Position numbers and translations under genes: made by a program
Notes under the pieces: model-generated
Databases searched by the model: none
Seen by the model: the letters and a program-made list of their open reading frames with translations, nothing else
Told to the model about the DNA's origin: nothing
Source of the DNA: SZUA-181 sp964601765
GTDB lineage: Bacteria > Pseudomonadota > Zetaproteobacteria > Mariprofundales > Mariprofundaceae
Length of the DNA stretch: 13,882 nt
Direction: 5' to 3'
NCBI GenBank assembly: GCA_964601765.1
Contig: CAZROR010000046.1
Span: forward strand, 1-13,882
Part shown: in pieces, positions 6,643 to 13,122 of the stretch
Layout: each line of letters starts with the position of its first letter
How positions within the stretch are numbered: the stretch's first letter is position 1

Positions 6643-8491
6643 TGAGCTGCTTCAGGATGGCATCCTGATCCAGCCCGAGCGCGCGCCGGATTTCCTGCTG
6701 CGTGCCATGCTCCGGAAAGGCATTGGGGATGCCAAGGTGTGCAAACTTGCCGCGCCAGCCGGCCTTCAGGGCGATAGCGGCGATGTGCTCACCGATGCCG
6801 CCCAGGCGGCAGCCCTCCTCAACGACGAGCAACGGCCTGTTGCGTTTCAGGTGTTTCAGCAAGGTGGCCTCATCGAATGGCTTAATGAAGCGCATATTGA
6901 TAAGCGTGTAATGCCTGTCTTTCTCCCGTCGCAGCTGTTCGATGGCGGCGAGGCTGTCGCGTACGCGGCTGCCTTCCGCAATGACCAGACCGTCTGTTCC
7001 GGTTTCCAGCACTTCTGCATTGCCGACAGGCAACGCCGCCGGAGGCGTCAGCCGGACTCCATAGCCCGGCCCGCGCGGGTAGCGGATGGCCACGGGTCCG
7101 TCGAGGCTCAGGGCCGTGACCAGCATATGCCGCAGCTCATTTTCATCCCGGGGGGACATGATGGTGATGTTCGGCAGGCAGCGCAGGTATGCGATATCGA
7201 AGCTGCCGCTGTGTGTGGCGCCGTCCGCCCCGACGATGCCGGCGCGGTCCATGCAGAATACGACCGGCAGATTCTGGATGCAGATATCATGAATCACCTG
7301 GTCGTAGGCGCGCTGCAGAAACGTGGAATAGATGGCCACAACGGGTCTTAGGCCCTCCACGGCCAGGCCGCCGGCAAAGGTGACGGCGTGCTGCTCGGCG
7401 ATGCCGACATCGAAACAGCGGTCGGGGAAGCGCCGGGCAAAGCCGGTCAGCCCGGTGCCGGCCGGCATGGCAGCGGTGATGGCAACGATGCGTTCATCCG
7501 CCTCGGCCATTTCGCACAGGGTGTCACTGAACACCTGGGTGTAAGCCGGTGGGGCGCCTTCAGTCCGGATGGGCTCGCCGGTTTCGGGGTTGTACGGCCC
7601 CAGGCCATGCCATGTTTCCGGATCTTCCTCGGCGGGTGAGAAGCCGAATCCCTTGCGGGTCAGGATGTGCAGCAGCACGGGGCCGTCGAGGTTGCCGCAG
7701 TTTTCCAGTGTCGGCAGCAGGTGGTCAAAATCATGTCCGTCGATGGGGCCGATATAGCGGAAGCCCATTTCCTCGAACAGGGTGCCGGGCATGATGAGGC
7801 CCTTGAGGTGCTCATCCAGTCGCTTGGCCGCCTCGTAGGCCAGCGGCATTTTTTCAAGCACCTTGCGCGTGGCCTCCTTGACCGAGGTGTAGGTCTTGCC
7901 GGTAATCAGGCGGGCAAGATAGGCGGACATCGCACCGACATTGGGTGCGATGGACATCTCGTTGTCATTCAGGATGACAAGCATGCGGTGATTGCTGCCG
8001 CCGGCATTGTTCAGTGCCTCGAAGGCCATGCCTCCGGTCATGGCGCCGTCGCCGATGATGGCGATGCAGCGTTTGTCCTCGTGCTTCAGATCCCGGCCCA
8101 CGGCCATGCCATAGCAGGCAGAAATGGAGGTGGAAGCATGGCCGGCTCCGAAGGGGTCATGAACGGATTCGGAGCGTTTCGTGAAGCCGGACAGGCCGCC
8201 GTACTGGCGGATGGTCGGCATCTGTTGCAGGCGACCGGTCAGCATTTTGTGCGGGTAGGCTTGGTGGCCAACGTCCCAGACGATGCGGTCGTGGCTGGAA
8301 TCAAACAGGTACTGCAGGGCAATCGTCAGTTCGACAACACCCAGGCCTGCGCCGACATGGCCGCCGATGGGCGCGAGGGTCTTGATGAGATAATCGCGCA
8401 TCTCCCGCGCCAGCTGCGGCAACTGCCCGGGCTGAAGGCGCTTCACATCCTCCGGGCTCCTGATGCCGGATAAAAGCGGATAGGTGTTCAT
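6629..8491 (-). CDS. dxs: 1-deoxy-D-xylulose-5-phosphate synthase
   Basis: Thiamine-diphosphate enzyme that joins pyruvate and glyceraldehyde 3-phosphate, the first and usually rate-setting step of the MEP isoprenoid pathway; cytosolic. Its 620 residues equal the E. coli length. Visible landmarks are H45 in GGHVGAGLG, DVGHQAYPHK (73-82), GHAST (117-121), the thiamine/Mg motif GDGAMTGG (148-155) ending at the conserved Asn near 175-177, the catalytic Glu E366 in IAEQHAVTFAGG, and the C-terminal transketolase domain. The ATG at 8491 overlaps the ispA stop as ATGA, so the two are translationally coupled, placing FPP synthase and the pathway's entry enzyme in one transcript. The 3' end contains the tlyA start. 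Confidence 0.98.
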   Translation of the reverse strand: MNTYPLLSGIRSPEDVKRLQPGQLPQLAREMRDYLIKTLAPIGGHVGAGLGVVELTIALQYLFDSSHDRIVWDVGHQAYPHKMLTGRLQQMPTIRQYGGLSGFTKRSESVHDPFGAGHASTSISACYGMAVGRDLKHEDKRCIAIIGDGAMTGGMAFEALNNAGGSNHRMLVILNDNEMSIAPNVGAMSAYLARLITGKTYTSVKEATRKVLEKMPLAYEAAKRLDEHLKGLIMPGTLFEEMGFRYIGPIDGHDFDHLLPTLENCGNLDGPVLLHILTRKGFGFSPAEEDPETWHGLGPYNPETGEPIRTEGAPPAYTQVFSDTLCEMAEADERIVAITAAMPAGTGLTGFARRFPDRCFDVGIAEQHAVTFAGGLAVEGLRPVVAIYSTFLQRAYDQVIHDICIQNLPVVFCMDRAGIVGADGATHSGSFDIAYLRCLPNITIMSPRDENELRHMLVTALSLDGPVAIRYPRGPGYGVRLTPPAALPVGNAEVLETGTDGLVIAEGSRVRDSLAAIEQLRREKDRHYTLINMRFIKPFDEATLLKHLKRNRPLLVVEEGCRLGGIGEHIAAIALKAGWRGKFAHLGIPNAFPEHGTQQEIRRALGLDQDAILKQLIAFG

Positions 8492-9369
8492 TGTCTGCGT
8501 TCCAGAATGTATTGAGCCAGCGCCCTCAGGTTGGCCGCACTGTCGCCCAGGGGCTCCATGGCCTCAAGCGCCTGCTCCAGCAACTGGCGGCAAGACTCCC
8601 TGGCGCTCTCGAGGCCGAGGATGGAGACATAAGTAGCCTTGTGCTGGGCAGCATCCTTGCCGGCACTTTTGCCGAGCGTTGTACGCGTGGATGTGGCATC
8701 AAGGATATCGTCTGCAACCTGGAAGAGCAGCCCTATCGCACTGCCATAGCGAGCGCAGGCGGCAGTCCTTTCCGTATCTGCCTGCGCTAACATGGCACCT
8801 GCTTCACAGCAGTAACGCAGGATGGCACCGGTTTTAAGCCGGTGGATACGCTCAACCTGCGCAATATCCTGAATGGCCCTGGCTTCCGCCAGCATGTCGA
8901 GCATCTGCCCCCCTACCATGCCCTGTGCCCCTGCGGCCAGGGCAAGACGCTCAACGAGTATGCCGATGAGGGCACCGGGGGCATCAACACGGGCAGTTAA
9001 CGCAAAGGCAAGCGCCTGCAGGGCATCGGCTGCGAGAATAGCCGTGGCTTCGTCGAACTGCCGGTGACTGGTGGGGAGCCCACGGCGCAGGTCATCATCG
9101 TCCATGCAGGGCAGATCATCATGGATCAGCGAATAGGTGTGCATGCACTCCACAGCCATGGCTGCCGGCATGATGTCATTGCTGCCCCCACAGGTGTTGT
9201 GGCACTCCAGCATCAGGGCAGGGCGAATGCGCTTGCCACCGGCCATCAGGCTGTAATGCATCGCCTGCCACAATCGTTCGGGTATATCCGGCTGGATGTC
9301 AAGGAGCATCCGCTCCAGCGCAGTATTGATGCGTGCGGCATGCTGCCGCAGGAAATCAGCGGAGGGCAC
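8488..9369 (-). CDS. ispA: farnesyl diphosphate synthase (geranyltranstransferase)
   Basis: Short-chain trans-prenyltransferase that builds geranyl then farnesyl diphosphate from IPP and DMAPP, feeding undecaprenyl and quinone side-chain synthesis. The 293-residue protein has GGKRIRP (44-50), the first Asp-rich motif DDLPCMDDDDLRRG (84-97) with the two-residue insertion typical of bacterial type FPP synthases, the KTG at 179-181, and the second Asp-rich motif DDILD (220-224). The GTG start (9367-9369) directly follows the xseB stop TAA. AGGA inside the last codons of xseB lies about seven bases upstream. A geranylgeranyl product cannot be excluded from sequence alone, but the xseB-ispA-dxs setting and the residues before the first Asp motif favour FPP. 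Confidence 0.96.
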   Translation of the reverse strand: MPSADFLRQHAARINTALERMLLDIQPDIPERLWQAMHYSLMAGGKRIRPALMLECHNTCGGSNDIMPAAMAVECMHTYSLIHDDLPCMDDDDLRRGLPTSHRQFDEATAILAADALQALAFALTARVDAPGALIGILVERLALAAGAQGMVGGQMLDMLAEARAIQDIAQVERIHRLKTGAILRYCCEAGAMLAQADTERTAACARYGSAIGLLFQVADDILDATSTRTTLGKSAGKDAAQHKATYVSILGLESARESCRQLLEQALEAMEPLGDSAANLRALAQYILERRQ

Positions 9370-9579
9370 TTATTTGTCCTGATCACTCAGGACTTGCAGC
9401 TTTTTCTCGGCGCCGTCGAGCAGGGCCTCACACCGGCGTGTGAGTTTGACTCCTTCTTCGAAGGCGGCAACGCTGTCTTCGAGCTGCATCTGCCCCGACT
9501 CCAGCTGCTCCACCAGGTGGGTCAGACGCTCCAATGCCTCTTCAAAGCTGAGCTGGTCGATATCGGAAGTTTTAGCCAC
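9370..9579 (-). CDS. xseB: exodeoxyribonuclease VII small subunit
   Basis: Small helical subunit of the single-strand-specific exonuclease VII. Its 69 residues match the family length and pattern: SFEEALERLTHLVEQLESGQ (11-30), then LEDSVAAFEEGVKLTRRCEALL and AEKKLQVL. It is the first gene of the xseB-ispA-dxs-tlyA run. The large subunit (xseA) is not in the window. The start is GTG 9579, with GGAG (9588-9591) eight bases upstream. The predicted promoter with the homopolymer spacer lies just upstream, giving a leader of about 20 bases. Confidence 0.95.
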   Translation of the reverse strand: MAKTSDIDQLSFEEALERLTHLVEQLESGQMQLEDSVAAFEEGVKLTRRCEALLDGAEKKLQVLSDQDK

Positions 9580-9606
9580 GTTCTGCTCTCCAGGTTCAAA
9601 AGGGCC

Positions 9607-9634
9607 ATTGTAGGGGGGGGATGCAGGGGGTCAA
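9607..9634 (-). promoter_or_regulatory. sigma70-like promoter of the xseB-ispA-dxs-tlyA run, with homopolymer spacer
   Basis: On the minus strand TTGACC (9629-9634, five of six bases of the -35) and TACAAT (9607-9612, five of six bases of the -10) are separated by 16 bases (9613-9628). This is the best promoter match I found in the window, and it is correctly placed: transcription would start near 9600, about 20 bases before the xseB GTG, with the GGAG site inside the leader. The spacer next to the -10 is eight identical bases (C8 on this strand). Gain of one base would give the optimal 17-base spacing. The elements are seen directly; activity is inferred. Confidence 0.62.
9613..9620. repeat. 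G8 homopolymer tract between -35 and -10
   Basis: Eight consecutive G on the plus strand, the longest single-base run I found in the window (the next are seven T at 12431-12437 and seven G at 529-535). A second run of five G (9626-9630) lies five bases away and spans the edge of the -35 box. Such tracts are prone to replication slippage and also to sequencing error. Confidence 0.9.
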
Positions 9635-9678
9635 TGCGGGCCTTCCGGTCCGTGGATGGCTTTCCCTGTGGGGACGGG

Positions 9679-9684
9679 CATAAT
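9679..9684 (+). promoter_or_regulatory. possible -10 box for the DUF481 gene
   Basis: CATAAT matches five of six bases of the -10 consensus on the plus strand. No acceptable -35 is found at 15-18 bases. If used, transcription would begin about four bases before the ATG at 9695, making the message nearly leaderless. That would fit the Shine-Dalgarno-like AGGA at 9690-9693, which is too close to the ATG to work normally. Weak call. Confidence 0.25.
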
Positions 9685-9694
9685 CCGGCAGGAT

Positions 9695-10459
9695 ATGCGC
9701 AAGCTTAGTCTCTTTCTTCTTTTGCTCCTGAATGCCCACACAGCAGAGGCCATTATCAATGTGGAGGATGTGGCCATGGGCAAAGCTGTGGAGGGTGTGA
9801 GCGGCCGTGTGGATGTATCTGCAAGCGGCAATGCGGGAAACAGTGATAAATTCGGCATTCAGGCCGGCGCCTTGCTGCAAAGGCATCAGGGCAGACATGT
9901 GAGCATCGGTATCGTCAGCTATGCCTATGGTAGCAGCCAGGGGCGGAGCTATGCCAACCGGGGCTTCCTGCACGCACGTCACCGCATCCATCTTTCCGGC
10001 CCGTGGTTCGTGGAGGGATTCGTGCAGGGGGAAAAGGATGATTTCGCGAGGCTGTCTTTCCGCGGGCTTGCCGGCGCTGGTATGCGCTGGCAGGTATTGC
10101 ATGTTCCGGACAGGCGGGTGGTCTATCTGGGTCTTGGTGCCATGTTCGAACACGAACGGCTGAAATTCCAGTCTGGCGCGACGGATGCCCGGGTCAGCGA
10201 TATGGTGCGGGGCAATGCCTATCTGGTGTTCAAATCCAGGCTGAATGCACAGACACGTCTGATCAGCACCACATATATTCAGCCTGACTTCGGGGACCCG
10301 ACCGATTTCCGTCTGCTGGAAAATGCGGCCATTGATGTCCGGCTTGCCGGCGCCATTGATGTCCGGCTTTCCCTGGAGGTGCGCCACGACAGCCGCCCGC
10401 CGCAGCAGGTGAAAAAAACGGATGTAACCTATGCCTCAGGCCTTACGTACCACTTCTGA
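9695..10459 (+). CDS. DUF481 (YdiY-like) outer-membrane protein
   Basis: A 254-residue protein with a clear signal peptide: MRK, a Leu-rich core (SLFLLLLL) and an Ala-x-Ala site in AHTAEA near residue 19. The rest is alternating beta-strand sequence with many aromatics, including SGRVDVSASGNAGNSDKFGI, the GLGAMFEHERL strand, and a C-terminal strand ending in Phe (GLTYHF). This matches the DUF481 family, thought to be a small outer-membrane beta-barrel of unknown function. ATG 9695 is chosen because it places the signal peptide correctly. The frame is open upstream to 9656, and GTG 9668 is a possible earlier start. An in-frame 24-bp duplication lies near the 3' end. The last 29 bases overlap lipB, which may be translated by coupling. 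Confidence 0.8.
   Translation: MRKLSLFLLLLLNAHTAEAIINVEDVAMGKAVEGVSGRVDVSASGNAGNSDKFGIQAGALLQRHQGRHVSIGIVSYAYGSSQGRSYANRGFLHARHRIHLSGPWFVEGFVQGEKDDFARLSFRGLAGAGMRWQVLHVPDRRVVYLGLGAMFEHERLKFQSGATDARVSDMVRGNAYLVFKSRLNAQTRLISTTYIQPDFGDPTDFRLLENAAIDVRLAGAIDVRLSLEVRHDSRPPQQVKKTDVTYASGLTYHF
10328..10375 (+). repeat. 24-bp in-frame tandem duplication inside the DUF481 gene
   Basis: An identical 18-base block occurs at 10328-10345 and 10352-10369, a period of 24 bases (eight residues), producing AIDVRLAG followed by AIDVRLSL. The last six bases of each unit have diverged. It falls where two neighbouring beta-strands meet in the predicted barrel. Confidence 0.85.
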
Positions 10460-11096
10460 GCCACAGTCGGGGAGTCTCCGCGTTATCCGGCATGACCGGC
10501 AGGCCTACGCCGATGCCACGGCCGAGCAGGAAATGGAGGTTCAGCGGGTGCTGAGCGGCGAGGCGCCTCCCTGCATTATTTTCACGGAGCATCCCCCGGT
10601 TTTTACGATCGGCACATCGGGCAGCGAGCGGGACATCCTGTCGACCGTCATCGACGGGGAACACATCCGGGTTTTTCCCACCGGCCGTGGTGGGGAGGTG
10701 ACATACCATGGCCCCGGCCAGCTGGTCTGTTATGTGATCGATGATTTGCGCAAGGAGCGGGATCTGCACAGGCATGTCTGGCGGCTTGAGGAGACCGTGA
10801 CCCGGACGCTTTCACATTTTGGTCTGGATGCAGGCCGGGACAGGCGCGGTATCGGGGTCTGGGTTGATGGTGCAAAAATTGCTGCAGTAGGCGTGCGCTG
10901 CCGGCGCTGGGTGACCTGGCACGGTGTGGCGCTGAATATTCATCCGAACCTGAGGCATTTCAGCGGCATTGTTCCCTGTGGCCTGAGGCATGCCCGGGTC
11001 ACATCGATGCAAGCCTGTGGTGTGGCCGTTGAGAGGCAGGAAGTTGAGATTGTATTGCTTGCCAAGGCGCGCTGTTTATTTGGTCGGGGGGCCTGA
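10431..11096 (+). CDS. lipB: octanoyl-[acyl-carrier-protein]:protein octanoyltransferase
   Basis: Moves the octanoyl group from ACP to the lipoyl domains of 2-oxoacid dehydrogenases and GcvH, the first step of de novo lipoylation; cytosolic. The 221-residue protein carries FTIGTSG (58-64), the signature RGGEVTYHGPGQL (86-98), the catalytic K149 in GAKIAAVGVR, HGVALNI (164-170) and the catalytic Cys C183 in GIVPCGL. The ATG at 10431 overlaps the DUF481 gene by 29 bases. There is no other ATG, GTG or TTG in frame before the conserved region, but no Shine-Dalgarno is evident, so coupling is likely. LipA is not in the window. The end overlaps the convergent cyclic-nucleotide-binding gene by 21 bases. 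Confidence 0.96.
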   Translation: MPQALRTTSEPQSGSLRVIRHDRQAYADATAEQEMEVQRVLSGEAPPCIIFTEHPPVFTIGTSGSERDILSTVIDGEHIRVFPTGRGGEVTYHGPGQLVCYVIDDLRKERDLHRHVWRLEETVTRTLSHFGLDAGRDRRGIGVWVDGAKIAAVGVRCRRWVTWHGVALNIHPNLRHFSGIVPCGLRHARVTSMQACGVAVERQEVEIVLLAKARCLFGRGA

Positions 11097-12197
11097 ACGG
11101 GTGGCTACCAGCCGTTTCCACTGTTCGATGCGCTTTTCTCCCTGCTGCCTGATCCAGCGATCGAATCCATCATAGACGCTGATAAAGGAGCGGAAAATCT
11201 CTTCGGGTACGCGGCAGACCAGGCAGCGCCCGGAGGCGATAATTTCGGTTCGTGGTGGTAATCCGATGCTTGGATGAAGGTCTCCGAAGATCGCTCCCGC
11301 CCGCAGGAGCACGGCAACCATATCACCGTTGGCCCGCCGTGTTCTGGCTTCCGCCTGTCCGTGCACTATGATGTACCACTGCCTGCCCATTTCATGTTGT
11401 CGGGCGATGATACCCTTATCGTTGAACTCAAGCAGTTCCGACTTTTCAGCAAGCCACTGCCGGTCGCTGTCTGGCAACTCACCCATGGCCGGGTGCCTGA
11501 GTGACATAGCGCTGATCATGCGCTCCTGAATGACGCGGAGCAGGGCGTCACCGGCCAGCGGTGAGCGCTCCATCAGTTGATGGATAGTCAATGCCGAGAA
11601 TTCCAGCACCAGGCTTGGTTCCGTTGCGATCACCGTGGCAGAGCGAGGAAGCCGGTAAATGCACGCAACTTCACCAAAGAACCGGCCAGCTTCAAGCTGC
11701 CCGAGGTCGATATGCTGCTCATCCTCAGTATCCATCTCTACGCGCATGGCACCTTCCAGAATCAGGTGGAAGGTATTTTCCACCTCACCCTGGCGTACTA
11801 CCTTGCGGCCCTCACCAATCCTGCGAAGACGGCCTTGGTGCAGAAAGTCCAGTGCTTCCTGGTCTGATAATTGTTCGATCAGGACAAAGGAGCGGTTTTC
11901 CTTTGGCTCCACACCGGCACGGTCGCCGGAAAAATGCGCCAGTGAAGAGAGAGCCTCAATTTCTGCATCGTTGCCGGATCCCAGTTGCCGGCAGAGCTCC
12001 AGAAAACCGGCGGCACTGCCTGCTCTGCCGTGTGACACCATGCGCCGGGCCATGTTCAGCGCCATATCGCGCGCTTCCTTCTGCAGGCCACGTTGTTGAA
12101 GGTCGCGAATGAGGAGGCGGGCGATATGCAAGTCCTCGGGGAAGACTGCATAGAGTGCTTGCAGTGCCTGCGTGGTTTCCTTGTCGTTTAGCGGCAT
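11076..12197 (-). CDS. protein with two cyclic-nucleotide-binding domains and no visible output domain
   Basis: A 373-residue soluble protein. Residues 1-90 are helical and resemble a TPR-like or four-helix region. The first CNB domain (about 105-225) has the EGRKVVRQGEVENTFHLILEG start and the phosphate-binding cassette FGEVACIYRLPRSATVIA, with E176 and R185, so cAMP or cGMP binding is plausible. The second (about 240-345) keeps the fold pattern (WYIIVHGQAEARTR), but its cassette FGDLHPSIGLPPRTEIIA is altered (Asp for Glu, different spacing to Arg) and may not bind nucleotide. No DNA-binding HTH, kinase, channel or PilZ segment is visible, unlike CRP. It is probably a cyclic-nucleotide-responsive regulator working through a partner. 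ATG 12197 is used; the ribosome-binding site is weak. It stands alone on the minus strand. Confidence 0.85.
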   Translation of the reverse strand: MPLNDKETTQALQALYAVFPEDLHIARLLIRDLQQRGLQKEARDMALNMARRMVSHGRAGSAAGFLELCRQLGSGNDAEIEALSSLAHFSGDRAGVEPKENRSFVLIEQLSDQEALDFLHQGRLRRIGEGRKVVRQGEVENTFHLILEGAMRVEMDTEDEQHIDLGQLEAGRFFGEVACIYRLPRSATVIATEPSLVLEFSALTIHQLMERSPLAGDALLRVIQERMISAMSLRHPAMGELPDSDRQWLAEKSELLEFNDKGIIARQHEMGRQWYIIVHGQAEARTRRANGDMVAVLLRAGAIFGDLHPSIGLPPRTEIIASGRCLVCRVPEEIFRSFISVYDGFDRWIRQQGEKRIEQWKRLVATRSGPPTK

Positions 12198-12465
12198 GGT
12201 AAGAGCCTGTTAGCGCTGATACTGGTTGCGGTGATGTGTTGTGCCCTGAATGCGGCCATCCTGCGTTGCTCGTCGTTCACTTGGATTGACCAAACTGCAC
12301 TCCTCACGCCTTGGCTGGCTCTGTTTGTGCCAGCATTGTCTCAATCGGCATTGATGGTAACAAGTCCCTGGCATCTTAGACGCTGTGCGTATGCGCGCAA
12401 GCGGAACGCCACCGTGTACCGCTGTCGGGCTTTTTTTGTGGCCGCTTGCATGTAGGCTTGTGGCG
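12198..12465. other. intergenic segment between the divergent CNB-domain gene and psd
   Basis: These 268 bases lack a convincing gene, although open frames cross them on both strands (12231-12455 plus, 12210-12539 minus). They contain a small inverted repeat TTGG-attga-CCAA around 12274-12286, two TTGTGCC copies about 90 bases apart, a run of seven T at 12431-12437, and an 8-bp inverted repeat just upstream of psd. A weak plus-strand promoter can be drawn from TTGATG to TCTTAG with 17-base spacing near 12351-12380. I found no tRNA fold. Its composition differs from the neighbouring coding DNA, and it may be an interspersed repeat. Confidence 0.4.
12397..12449 (+). promoter_or_regulatory. 8-bp inverted repeat enclosing a T7 run, just upstream of psd
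   Basis: GCAAGCGG (12397-12404) and CCGCTTGC (12442-12449) are exact reverse complements separated by 37 bases that include gggc followed by seven T (12431-12437). The right arm ends four bases before the AGG (12454-12456) that may serve psd. The hairpin could affect translation or transcription of psd-pssA. Function is inferred only. Confidence 0.35.
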
Positions 12466-13122
12466 ATGAGTACACGCAAGCCGATCCCGGGACGGCCCCG
12501 TGGTGCCTTGCCGCTGGCCCGTGAGGGCTGGCCTTTCATTCTGTCGCTGCTGGCTTTGCTGGGGATGTTGCTGTGGTTTTACCAGCTGCTTGCATCGGCT
12601 GTAGTTGCCATGTTGCTTGGCCTTACCGTCAACTTCTTTCGAGACCCGGAGCGGATACCACCGGAGCAGGAAGGAGCCTTTCTGGCCCCGGCCGATGGGC
12701 GAGTGGTGCGTGCGGAGGTCTCGGAAACGGGTGGACGGGTGGATATTTTCATGAATGTTTTCAACGTGCATGTGAATCGGGCACCAATGGCTGGACGTAT
12801 CACGCATATGCAGTATTTCCCGGGGCGCTTTGTGAACGCCTCGTTCGACAAGGCCAGTGAACACAACGAGCGCAACCGGATCGAGATGGAAACCGATGAT
12901 GGGATGCGGCTGGCCTTCACCCAGATTGCCGGCCTGCTGGCTCGGCGTATCGTGTCTTATGTGGCTGTCGGGGATCATGTGGCTGCCGGTCAGCGTATCG
13001 GCATGATTCGCTTCGGCTCGCGTGTGGACTGTGAAATCCCGGCCAAATTTGTGTTGTCCGTTGCGCCTGGCCAACGGGTGACGGCGGGCAAGACCGTGCT
13101 GGCGGTGAAACAGCGTGGCTGA
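12466..13122 (+). CDS. psd: phosphatidylserine decarboxylase, short proenzyme form
   Basis: Converts phosphatidylserine to phosphatidylethanolamine at the membrane using a pyruvoyl group made by self-cleavage. The 218-residue protein has a hydrophobic N-terminal region (two segments, about 22-56), NFFRDPER (56-63), PADG (76-79), the conserved VHVNRAPM (101-108) and the cleavage motif FGSRVD, with the expected cut between G184 and S185. This is the short family seen in many proteobacteria, not the longer E. coli type with LGST. ATG 12466 is preferred, with AGG 9-11 bases upstream. An in-frame GTG two codons earlier and a longer open frame to 12385 exist, but the extension is not family-like. 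It overlaps pssA by eight bases, so synthesis and decarboxylation of phosphatidylserine are co-expressed. Confidence 0.95.
   Translation: MSTRKPIPGRPRGALPLAREGWPFILSLLALLGMLLWFYQLLASAVVAMLLGLTVNFFRDPERIPPEQEGAFLAPADGRVVRAEVSETGGRVDIFMNVFNVHVNRAPMAGRITHMQYFPGRFVNASFDKASEHNERNRIEMETDDGMRLAFTQIAGLLARRIVSYVAVGDHVAAGQRIGMIRFGSRVDCEIPAKFVLSVAPGQRVTAGKTVLAVKQRG

Noticed and set aside
6533..8473. Long open frames on the plus strand (6533-7351, 7667-8473) opposite dxs and tlyA
   Set aside because: They are antisense to a fully conserved dxs/tlyA pair, lack ribosome-binding sites and family motifs, and arise from codon bias in GC-rich coding DNA.
9621..9683. 20-codon open frame starting right after the G8 tract, ending 11 bases before the DUF481 ATG
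   Set aside because: The G tract touches the ATG, leaving no ribosome-binding spacing, and it overlaps the minus-strand promoter; no sign of a real leader peptide.
12428..12437. gggc plus T7 as an intrinsic terminator on the plus strand
   Set aside because: Only very short stems (three or four bp) can be drawn immediately before the T run, and no plus-strand gene lies directly upstream to terminate.
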